64,000 nt of DNA from Planctomycetota bacterium (GTDB lineage Bacteria > Planctomycetota > B15-G4). Shown here one piece after another: positions 1-7,138 of this stretch. The stretch lies in NCBI GenBank assembly GCA_029259715.1, contig JAJDEP010000019.1, forward strand, positions 1 to 64,000, read 5' to 3'. A model generated the notes under the pieces. The model ran no database searches and was not told the origin of the DNA. It was given only the letters and a program-made list of their open reading frames with translations. A program made the position numbers and the translations under genes. Each line of letters starts with the position of its first letter. The stretch's first letter is position 1.

Positions 1-420
<420 letters not shown>

Positions 421-570
421 AAGTGTATTGTCCTGTGCGCCGAAGTCCGGCAATCCCGCAGGACGAATCCTTTGGGACGCAAGCGGACCACGACGCTCTC
501 GGATGTTTGAGCTCTTTGAACCGCCGAAGCGGTCCGCGTGCTCACACACGCTTAAACAAACTTGCTACCG

Positions 571-584
571 ATTTTTCAAAGATC
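571..584 (-). promoter_or_regulatory. boxA-like antitermination motif in the 16S leader
   Basis: On the minus strand the leader reads GATCTTTGAAAAAT about 150 nt before the mature 16S 5' end. It resembles the boxA elements (CTCTTTGAAAA type) found in many bacterial rRNA leaders, where NusB/NusE nucleate antitermination. A nusB gene is present elsewhere in this window. The assignment rests on motif and position only. Confidence 0.4.
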
Positions 585-688
585 GTTCGGCCTTGCCGGG
601 CCTTCCAGGACACGCCGTCCGAAGACGCCGGCCCCTGCTTTCCTAGCCGCTCGGAACCCCGTGAAGCACGTTGTTTCCGACCGCTAGA

Positions 689-716
689 GGGCTTTCTTGC
701 CTCTTGGCAAGAGCCC
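689..716. other. Stem-loop in the 16S upstream region
   Basis: Arms 689-701 and 706-716 pair (GGGC with GCCC, TCTTGCC with GGCAAGA) around a TCTT loop, with a two-base bulge on the left arm. Neither strand has a T run after it, so it is not a standard intrinsic terminator. It could be part of the rRNA leader or a weak terminator for the upstream L,D-transpeptidase gene. Confidence 0.45.
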
Positions 717-818
717 CGCAGTTTACCGATCCGCCCCCCCGGCACAAGGCCCTCGCGAAGGGATTTTCGGACCGATCCCAACCCCTCCGGCGGCCCCCAT
801 CCGGGAGCCCCTCAAGGG

Positions 819-1934
819 CTAGAGAATCTCGACAGCGGTGCCCCGCGAGACGAATTCGAAGAGCTCCTGCACCTCTTCGTTGCGGAGGCGCACGCAGCCC
901 ATGGACTCGTTCTTGCCGATGCTCTCGGGGTAGGCCGTGCCGTGGATCCCGAATCCTGTCGTGCCGGGTCGATCCTCGAAGCCCATCCAGCGCGTACCCA
1001 GCACGTTCTCAGGATCGCCGAAGGGGATCGCCTTCCCGTCGCGCCACCAGGTCGGGTTTTCCTGCTTCACCTCGATGGCGAAGGCCCCGCGCGGCGTCCG
1101 GCCGTCCTGGCCGAGACCCACCCGGTAGCAGGAAAGCACGACGTCTCCGAGGAAGGCCACCAGGCCGTGCTGGCTCGAATCGACCCGCAAGACCAGCTTC
1201 TGGCGCGGCACGAGCAGTCTCTGGCCCACCCGCAGGCCATCTCCGGCGAGGCCGTTGACCAGCTTGATCAGCCCCACTTCCGGGCGGACGCCGAAGCGCT
1301 GCGGGAAGGTCCGGTTGCAGAGATTCCAGAGGGCGTCGCCGCCGGCCACCTCATAGGTCTCGACGTCGAGCAGCGGCAGGAGCGAACTGCCGGGATCAGC
1401 ATTGAGCTGCCGCAGCACCGTCCCGACCTCGTCGTACTCGCGGCCCATGACCACGCCGGCGTGGAAGGCCTCCGAATACAGGCGCCGGCGCTCGGCCGAG
1501 CCCGAAACCACGCCGGCCAGCAGGAGCCCCGCCCGGGCGGCCGCATTTGTGCTCGTGGCCGCCTGGCGGGTCGAACGGAGCAGTTGCTCGGCGCCGGCCC
1601 GATCGCCCTGGTCGAGCAGGGCCTGGGCCCGCTCGAAGGTCCGGGCCAGCGAAGCACTCTCATCGTCGGTGGCCGCCACATTCGTCACGGGCAGGGCTGC
1701 CCGGAGGGAGTCCTCCTGGAGAGATTCGCCCGTTCCGGGACCGGCCCGAAGGGTTTCGGACCTCAGCGAGACCGGGTCGGCGCCCTGATTCGGGAAGTGG
1801 GCTGCCGGAGCGCTGCCGTCCCCTCCCGCGCGGGCCGCGGGCACATGGCCGGCGTTGTCCGGATCGAGGGAGTGGAGCACGAACCAAGCCAACCCCAGCA
1901 GGATGACCACCACTGCCGCCAGTGCTCTCACCAT
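819..1934 (-). CDS. LysM/L,D-transpeptidase (YkuD family), membrane-anchored or secreted
   Basis: The 371-residue protein probably forms 3-3 or lipoprotein cross-links in peptidoglycan. It starts with a hydrophobic segment (about residues 2-20) that could be a signal anchor. A low-complexity region with a short helical stretch follows, then a LysM-like segment around 195-245 (ending in VGQRLLVP) and a C-terminal YkuD domain. The catalytic signature is visible as IHGTAYPESIG with H331 and SMGCVRLR with C347, the family nucleophile. The gene lies downstream of pheT, separated by a 372-nt leader, and directly upstream of the 16S gene. A sigma70-like promoter at 2274-2302 may drive it separately from pheT. 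Confidence 0.93.
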   Translation of the reverse strand: MVRALAAVVVILLGLAWFVLHSLDPDNAGHVPAARAGGDGSAPAAHFPNQGADPVSLRSETLRAGPGTGESLQEDSLRAALPVTNVAATDDESASLARTFERAQALLDQGDRAGAEQLLRSTRQAATSTNAAARAGLLLAGVVSGSAERRRLYSEAFHAGVVMGREYDEVGTVLRQLNADPGSSLLPLLDVETYEVAGGDALWNLCNRTFPQRFGVRPEVGLIKLVNGLAGDGLRVGQRLLVPRQKLVLRVDSSQHGLVAFLGDVVLSCYRVGLGQDGRTPRGAFAIEVKQENPTWWRDGKAIPFGDPENVLGTRWMGFEDRPGTTGFGIHGTAYPESIGKNESMGCVRLRNEEVQELFEFVSRGTAVEIL

Positions 1935-2273
1935 TTCAGCACGCTCCTCGCTTCCCCACGGACCCAGACCGAGTCTCGATCCTAGAGTCCGCGAGCAGTA
2001 TTTTCAGCCCTCAGACCGGCGGGCGCCGATACGTGTGCGCTCGTGCGTCGAGGGAGCGGGCGTGCGGGAGACAGAACCGACGCCGGTCTCCGGGATGCTC
2101 GCACCCCGATGCCTGGTTGCCTTCACCAGGTGGGAGCACGGCGCTCGCGCCCATCGTCCCGATACGTGATGTCGGGCATGACCGGCAACGACCGCAAGGC
2201 TGCTCCCGCATCAGGAACATAAGGCGCCGGGTGTGTCAGTTTCGATCCCGGAGACCGACGCGGTTCGTTCGCG
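1935..2273 (-). other. Long untranslated leader of the L,D-transpeptidase gene
   Basis: Between pheT and the L,D-transpeptidase gene there are 372 nt without a recognisable gene. If the promoter at 2274-2302 is real, the transcript has a 5' leader of roughly 330 nt. Short reading frames of 60-70 codons occur here, but none has a ribosome-binding site or recognisable protein sequence. I could not match the leader to a known riboswitch or small RNA. Several inverted segments are present, for example TGGTG with a nearby ACCAGG, but no clear overall fold is apparent by eye. Confidence 0.5.
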
Positions 2274-2302
2274 ACTATATCCCGGTGTTGACCGCGGTCA
2301 AC
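2274..2302 (-). promoter_or_regulatory. Candidate sigma70 promoter with overlapping palindromic operator
   Basis: On the minus strand TTGACC (2301-2296), a 16-nt spacer and TATAGT (2279-2274) form a good sigma70-type promoter pointing at the L,D-transpeptidase gene. The -35 box lies inside a perfect 16-bp palindrome GTTGACCGCGGTCAAC at 2287-2302, four bases after the pheT stop. Such an overlap is what a repressor site would look like. No regulator is assigned. Confidence 0.5.
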
Positions 2303-2306
2303 GCGA

Positions 2307-4709
2307 TCAGCGAAGTCTCGCCCCAAGTTTCTCGACCGCTGCTACAATCCGCTCGCGCGCGTTTGCGACGTCGTCATCGGTGAGCGTCCGGTCGCGCGCT
2401 TCGAACACGAGGTGATAGGCGAGCGAACGCTCTTCGGCAGCCAACGGCTTGCCCCGATACACCTCGAAGGCCTCGACGCTGCGCAGTGTCCTGGGCCCCG
2501 CCGCCTGGATCGCTTCGGCGAGACCGGCCGCGCTGAGTTCCGCACCGGCGACGAAGGCGAGGTCGATGCGCACCGGCGGGAAACGCCCAATGGCCGTGAA
2601 GCGCGTGGTCGTGCGTTCGGTAGCGGCCAGGCTCACCGGGTCGAGCACCAGCAAGGCGGCCTCGCCGGTGACACCGAGACGCGAGAGCACGACCGGAGAG
2701 ATCGAGCCCAGGCTGCCCACGGTGACACCGTCGATGTTGAGCGTCGACGTCTGCTGCGGATGCAACCACGGCGCATTGCTCCCGGCGGGCGCGAGCGCCC
2801 ACATCGGCGTCGCGGTCCCCACCGCCGCCAGGGCGCGCTGCGCGACCCCCTTGAGGGTCGCCAGGAGTTGCAGGGCTTCGCCGTCACGCGTCGCGAGCAG
2901 CGCCATGACCTCACGCGTCTCGTGCACGTCGCCGTCGTCCATGCGGAAGGCCCGCCCCACCTCGAACACGCGCACCTCGGGCTGCCGTCTCAGCCACTCT
3001 TCGAGGTGTGAGATCAGGCCCGGCGCGGCCGACGGCCGCAAGCGGGACGAGTCCTGCTGCAGCGGCCGGCTCAGGCGCGGGAGCGCGTCAGTGTCGGTCC
3101 ACCCGGCGGCTGCCAGGGCGCCGTCGGAGACCATGGAGTAAGCCAGTGTCTCCGTGAAAGCGCAGTTCCCGCACAGCACGTCGCGCAGCGCGTCTTCCAT
3201 GGCGCAGACGGGATCCCGTCGGCCGACGAGCAGCGGGCCGGCGGGATGGGCGGTCGGCACGGCGTCGTACCCGCGCAGGCGCCCGACCTCCTCGACCAAA
3301 TCCACGGGCAGGGTCACGTCTCGAGCTGCGCGCCACGAGGGCACGCTCACCGCGAGCGCCCCGTCGGCCGCCGGACGCGTCTCGAAGCCCACCGACCGCA
3401 GCACCGTCTCGACCTCTTCCCGGGGCACGTCGCACCCGAGCAGGCGCCCCACCATGTCCGCCGGGAGGTCGATCACCCGGGAGGGCGTGGCGGCGGTGCC
3501 CGAGAGCGCGAAGGCCTCGGCGATGACCACGCCCTCGCCATGCTCGCGGACGAGGCGCGCGTAGCGTCGCACCGCCGCCTCCACCAACGCCGGGTCGAGG
3601 GCCTTCTCGAAACGGGCCACCGCCTCGGTCCGCAGCGCCAGGCGACTCGCGGTCCGGCGCACGCGCACGGCATCGAAGTGCGCCGACTCGAGCAACAGCC
3701 GCTGGGTTCCCTCGGAGACTTCCGTCTCGCCCCCGCCCATGATCCCGGCCAGGGCCACACCCCGCTCACCGTCGGCGATGACCACGTCTTCCGGGGTCAG
3801 CACCCGGTCGACCTCGTCGAGGGTGCGCAGCACCTCGCCCGACGCCGCGCGCCGCACGACGATGCGATCTCCGGCGAGGCGGTCGCGATCGAAGGGATGG
3901 GTCGGCTGCCCCAGCTCAAGCATGACGTAGTTCGAGACGTCCACGAACAGGCCCAGGGGCCGCATCCCGCAGGCCACCAGGCGACGACGCATCCAATCGG
4001 GGGACGGCTGCGGAGCCCCTTGCAGGCATAGTCCGGCGTAGAGCGGGCAGCCCTCGTCGTCGTCCCGGTCGATGGCCACGACATCGGGGCCGCTCCCGGG
4101 CTCGGACGACTTCAGGTCGGTGTCGAGGGCCAGCGGCTTCAGGGGCCGCCCGAGGATGGCCGCCAACTCCCGCGCGAAGCCGTAGTGGCCCCACAGGTCG
4201 GGGCGGTGGGTCACGCTCTGGTTGTCGATCTCGAAGATGACATCGCAGACGCCGGGCAGCTCGCCGATGGGCGTGCCCGCGGCCGGGCCCGCCGGCAACT
4301 CGATGATGCCGTCGTGGTCGGTGCCGAGGCCCAGCTCGTCTTCGGCGCAGATCATGCCGTAGCTGATCACGCCCCGGATCTTGGCCTTCTTCAGCTTGAG
4401 CCCGTTGGGCAGGCGGGTCCCCACCGGCGCATACAGGATGGTCTGCCCGGCGGCCACGTTGGGCGCGCCGCACACCACCTCCGCCGGCTCACCGGTCCCG
4501 TGGTCGACGCTGCAGACGGCGAGCCGGTCGGCGTCCGGGTGAGGTCCGCAGGTCAGCACCTTGCCCACCACCACGCCATTCAGCGCGGCGCCTTGATCAA
4601 CGAAGCCCTCGATGAGGGCCGTGCGCATGGTGAGCAGCTCGGCCAGTTCGGCCGGGGCGACGCCCGCGAGGTCGACGTGATCGGCGAGCCAATTGCGTGA
4701 GAGCAGCAT
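2307..4709 (-). CDS. pheT: Phenylalanyl-tRNA synthetase beta subunit
   Basis: The 800-residue beta chain of the (alpha-beta)2 synthetase charges tRNA-Phe together with PheS. The order is standard: an EMAPII-like tRNA-binding domain (about 40-150), the B3/B4 editing region (about 210-385), a B5 domain (about 405-480), the catalytic-like core and a C-terminal ferredoxin-fold anticodon-binding domain (last ~95 residues). Its length matches the family. It begins 6 nt after the pheS stop, so the two are co-transcribed and probably coupled. Four bases beyond its stop lies the palindrome at 2287-2302. Confidence 0.98.
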   Translation of the reverse strand: MLLSRNWLADHVDLAGVAPAELAELLTMRTALIEGFVDQGAALNGVVVGKVLTCGPHPDADRLAVCSVDHGTGEPAEVVCGAPNVAAGQTILYAPVGTRLPNGLKLKKAKIRGVISYGMICAEDELGLGTDHDGIIELPAGPAAGTPIGELPGVCDVIFEIDNQSVTHRPDLWGHYGFARELAAILGRPLKPLALDTDLKSSEPGSGPDVVAIDRDDDEGCPLYAGLCLQGAPQPSPDWMRRRLVACGMRPLGLFVDVSNYVMLELGQPTHPFDRDRLAGDRIVVRRAASGEVLRTLDEVDRVLTPEDVVIADGERGVALAGIMGGGETEVSEGTQRLLLESAHFDAVRVRRTASRLALRTEAVARFEKALDPALVEAAVRRYARLVREHGEGVVIAEAFALSGTAATPSRVIDLPADMVGRLLGCDVPREEVETVLRSVGFETRPAADGALAVSVPSWRAARDVTLPVDLVEEVGRLRGYDAVPTAHPAGPLLVGRRDPVCAMEDALRDVLCGNCAFTETLAYSMVSDGALAAAGWTDTDALPRLSRPLQQDSSRLRPSAAPGLISHLEEWLRRQPEVRVFEVGRAFRMDDGDVHETREVMALLATRDGEALQLLATLKGVAQRALAAVGTATPMWALAPAGSNAPWLHPQQTSTLNIDGVTVGSLGSISPVVLSRLGVTGEAALLVLDPVSLAATERTTTRFTAIGRFPPVRIDLAFVAGAELSAAGLAEAIQAAGPRTLRSVEAFEVYRGKPLAAEERSLAYHLVFEARDRTLTDDDVANARERIVAAVEKLGARLR

Positions 4710-4715
4710 GGGCGG

Positions 4716-5720
4716 TCAGAACTGCTGGAGGAACCGGAGGTCGCCGCCGAGCATCCAGCGCAGGTCGTCGATGCCGTGACGCATCATGGCCACGCGGTCG
4801 AGGCCCATGCCGAAGGCCCACCCGGTCACCTGGTCGGGGTCGAAGCCCCCGGCGGCGAGCACGTCGGGATGCACCATGCCGCACCCCAGGGCCTCGAGCC
4901 ACTCGGCCTCGGGGGGCGAGCCCGCCGGGCGCATGTCGAGCTCGAAGCCCGGCTCGACGAAGGGGAAGTAGTGCGGACGCAACCGCACCTCCACGTCGCC
5001 GCCGAACAGGCGCGACAGGAACAGGGCCAGCACGCCCTTCATGTCGGCCACGGTGATGCCGCGGTCGACCATGAGCCCCTCCACCTGATGGAAGATCGCC
5101 TCGTGGGTGCGGTCGGGCTGCTCGTTGCGGAAGACCCGCCCGGGGGCGATGACCCGCAGCGGCGGCTGCCCGCCGCGGGCGCGCATGGCGCGCAGCTGCA
5201 CCGGTGAGGTGTGGGTGCGCAGGACGTGCCCGGACTCGAGCCAGAAGGTGTCCTGGTTGTCCCGGGCCGGGTGGTGGGCCGGGATGTTCAGGAGGTCGAA
5301 GTTGAACTCCTCCGTCTCCACCTCCGGGCCGTCGACGACGTCGAAGCCCAGCCCGAGGAAGATCTCCTCAACCTCACGGCGCACGCGGGTGATCGGGTGC
5401 AGGTGGCCCGTCGGGACGGCCAGCCCCGGTTCGGTCGGGTCGTAGCGGCTGTCCTGCAACCGCGCCTGCTGCCGCACGGCGTCGAAGGCTTCGCGGCGCG
5501 CGCCCAGGGCGGCTTCGATGGCCTCTTTGCGCTCGTTGACCAACCGGCCGAAGGGCTTGCGCTCCTCGGCGGGCAGGCTGCCGATGCCGCGCATCAAGCA
5601 AGCCAGCTCGCCCTTGCGCCCCAGGATGGTCTTGTCGACCTGCTCCAGGTCCGCCGTGGTCTCGGCGTCGGCGATGCGCTGCAGGGCCTGGCTCGCCAAC
5701 TCCTCGAGGCGGTCCTTCAT
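4716..5720 (-). CDS. pheS: Phenylalanyl-tRNA synthetase alpha subunit
   Basis: The 334-residue catalytic subunit forms phenylalanyl-adenylate and charges tRNA-Phe. It has an N-terminal coiled coil (about 1-85) and a class II core. Motif 2 is visible as FRNEQPDRTHEAIFHQVEG and motif 3 as GWAFGMGLDRVAMMRHG. The gene follows rplT after 109 nt, which show no clear terminator, and precedes pheT by 6 nt. This is the usual rpmI-rplT-pheST order. Confidence 0.98.
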   Translation of the reverse strand: MKDRLEELASQALQRIADAETTADLEQVDKTILGRKGELACLMRGIGSLPAEERKPFGRLVNERKEAIEAALGARREAFDAVRQQARLQDSRYDPTEPGLAVPTGHLHPITRVRREVEEIFLGLGFDVVDGPEVETEEFNFDLLNIPAHHPARDNQDTFWLESGHVLRTHTSPVQLRAMRARGGQPPLRVIAPGRVFRNEQPDRTHEAIFHQVEGLMVDRGITVADMKGVLALFLSRLFGGDVEVRLRPHYFPFVEPGFELDMRPAGSPPEAEWLEALGCGMVHPDVLAAGGFDPDQVTGWAFGMGLDRVAMMRHGIDDLRWMLGGDLRFLQQF

Positions 5721-5829
5721 CCCCGGCTCCCCCGCTCTCCGTGGGCCCGCTCCCGGCGCGTCTGCACCCGCCGGACCTGCTCCCTCGTGCCCCGAGCGCC
5801 AACGTTGCGGGACGGGACCGGTGTGAGGC

Positions 5830-6180
5830 CTAGGCGGCCTTGACCTGCTCGACGAGCTGGGCGAAGACTTCCGGCTCGCGGGCGGCCATCTCGGCCAACG
5901 CCTTGCGGTCGAGACCGATCTCGGCCTTGGTGAGCGCCGCCATGAACGTCGAATAGTTCATGCCGCCCGCGCGAGCGGCGGCATTGATGCGCTGGATCCA
6001 CAGCTTGCGCAGGTCGCGGCGCTTGAGCCGACGGTGGGCGTAGGCGTAAGCGCCGGCACGCAGCAGCGTGTCCTTGGCGGCGCGGATGTTCTTGCTGCGA
6101 GCTCCGCGGTAGCCGCGGGCGCGCTTGAGCAGGCGCTTGTGCCTGCGGTGGCGGACGACGGCTGAACGTGCACGGACCAT
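5830..6180 (-). CDS. rplT: 50S ribosomal protein L20
   Basis: This 116-residue basic protein binds 23S rRNA early in 50S assembly. The N-terminus ([20 protein letters not shown], then the GYRGARSK segment) is typical of L20, as is the middle [17 protein letters not shown] motif. In E. coli and Firmicutes L20 also represses its own operon by binding leader RNA. Candidate leader structure here lies upstream of infC. The gene starts 48 nt after rpmI. Confidence 0.98.
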   Translation of the reverse strand: MVRARSAVVRHRRHKRLLKRARGYRGARSKNIRAAKDTLLRAGAYAYAHRRLKRRDLRKLWIQRINAAARAGGMNYSTFMAALTKAEIGLDRKALAEMAAREPEVFAQLVEQVKAA

Positions 6181-6228
6181 GGGTCTCTCCTAGTTTGCTG
6201 CGGAGCAGCGGATCGCGGTCGGGTCGGC

Positions 6229-6429
6229 TCAGCGACCGGGCGCGATGAGGATCTTCATCTTCTTGGCGATCTTGCCGACGCACAGGTCGGAGCCGCGGAC
6301 GCGGCGCTTGCGCGCGGGGTCCTTGCCGGCCTTGTAGTGCCGGCCAAAGGGCTTGCCGCGCTTGACCTTCCCGGACTTGGTGATCTTCATCCGCTTCTTG
6401 ATGGATTTCTTGGTCTTGAGCTTGGGCAT
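6229..6429 (-). CDS. rpmI: 50S ribosomal protein L35
   Basis: This is a 66-residue, highly basic ribosomal protein. It starts with the L35 signature MPKLKTKKSIKKRMKITKSG and ends in KKMKILIAPGR. It sits between infC (33 nt upstream) and rplT (48 nt downstream), in the conserved infC-rpmI-rplT order. Confidence 0.98.
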   Translation of the reverse strand: MPKLKTKKSIKKRMKITKSGKVKRGKPFGRHYKAGKDPARKRRVRGSDLCVGKIAKKMKILIAPGR

Positions 6430-6462
6430 CGGTCTTCTCGGACAGCGTCAGGGGGGATCGGC

Positions 6463-6978
6463 TCAATGCTTCTTGGGCTGCAGGATCATGATCAAGCGAT
6501 TGCCTTCTTGGCGCGGCTCGCGCTCGACCTTGCTGATGTCGATCAGTTCTTCACGGATGCGCAGCATGATCTGCCGTCCCTGTTCGCGAAAGGCCATCTC
6601 GCGGCCTCGGAAGGGCATGTTGATCTGCAGTTTGTCACCAGAGAGCAGGAACTGACGCCCCTTGCGGAGCTTCGTCTGGAGGTCGTGTTCGTCGATCTTC
6701 GGACGAACGCGCACTTCCTTCACAACGACCTGGTGCTGCTTCTTGCGGGCGTGCTGCTCCTTCTTCTTGTTGAGGTACTTCTGCTTACCGAAATCGAGCA
6801 GTTTGCACACAGGCGGTTTCCCGTCAGGAGCAACCTCGACCAGGTCGAGGTTCTTCTCCTTGGCCATGGTGCGAGCCGCATCCGTATCCACGATGCCGCA
6901 CTGGTTGCCGGCATCGTCGATCAGCCGGACCTGTGGGATGCGGATCTCTTCGTTGATCCGCGGCCGTCCTTGTGCCGT
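6463..6978 (-). CDS. infC: Translation initiation factor IF-3, probably with an ACG start codon
   Basis: IF-3 binds the 30S subunit and rejects non-canonical start codons. The first ATG/GTG/TTG in frame (GTG at 6891) would give only 142 residues and lose the conserved N-terminal region. The frame stays open upstream and encodes RPRINEEIRIPQVRLIDDAG, the normal IF-3 N-terminus. An ideal AAGGAGGA ribosome-binding site (6985-6992) sits 6 nt before an ACG codon (6976-6978). Starting there gives 171 residues, the usual family length. Non-AUG starts on infC are known, AUU in E. coli, and underlie autoregulation by IF-3. The C-terminal domain includes FRGREMAFREQG. thrS lies upstream and rpmI downstream. 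Confidence 0.93.
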   Translation of the reverse strand, partial: TAQGRPRINEEIRIPQVRLIDDAGNQCGIVDTDAARTMAKEKNLDLVEVAPDGKPPVCKLLDFGKQKYLNKKKEQHARKKQHQVVVKEVRVRPKIDEHDLQTKLRKGRQFLLSGDKLQINMPFRGREMAFREQGRQIMLRIREELIDISKVEREPRQEGNRLIMILQPKKH

Positions 6979-6992
6979 GACTGCTCCTCCTT
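6976..6992 (-). promoter_or_regulatory. Shine-Dalgarno and ACG start of infC
   Basis: On the minus strand AAGGAGGA (6992-6985) is followed by six bases and an ACG in the infC frame (6978-6976). It is the strongest ribosome-binding site near the conserved IF-3 N-terminus, and no ATG, GTG or TTG is in frame at a suitable distance. This decides the start chosen for infC. Confidence 0.7.
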
Positions 6993-7045
6993 GTGCTTGA
7001 GGTGGGGTCCTGCGTTGGAGACTGCTTCAGGTGTTCGTGCTCAGC

Positions 7046-7069
7046 GCGCGGTCCACGGGGACCCTGCGC
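7046..7069 (-). other. Hairpin in the thrS-infC intergenic leader
   Basis: The sequence GCGCGGTCC (7046-7054), loop ACGG, then GGACC (7059-7063), a CT bulge and GCGC (7066-7069) forms a strong stem-loop. It lies about 55 nt before the infC ribosome-binding site. No T run follows on the minus strand, so it is not a simple terminator. In other bacteria this leader binds L20 or acts as an attenuator; a similar role here is inference. Confidence 0.45.
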
Positions 7070-7138
7070 CTGTTTCGTCGTGTCGATAGCCGATGAACTG
7101 GTTTCCGATGAACCGAACGGAGGACTCCTTCGTGGCCG

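Larger units (their letters stand above)
421..818 (-). other. 16S upstream/leader region, no coding gene
   Basis: This 398-nt stretch lies between the L,D-transpeptidase gene and the 16S gene, both leftward, and should hold the rRNA promoter and leader. I see no convincing gene in it. Two elements stand out: a boxA-like motif at 571-584 and a hairpin at 689-716. On the minus strand TTGCCA, 16 nt and TCTAGC inside and after the hairpin is a weak -35/-10 candidate that I do not trust. The region is noticeably less GC-rich around 541-600 than its surroundings. Confidence 0.6.

Noticed and set aside
508..520. GAGCTCTTTGAAC, a boxA-like string on the + strand
   Set aside because: It is on the wrong strand for the leftward 16S gene; the minus-strand motif at 571-584 is the better candidate.
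689..716. Hairpin considered as an intrinsic terminator
   Set aside because: No T run follows on either strand.
6463..6891. IF-3 of 142 residues starting at GTG 6891
   Set aside because: It would lack the conserved RINEEIR N-terminal segment that is encoded in frame just upstream and preceded by a strong ribosome-binding site.
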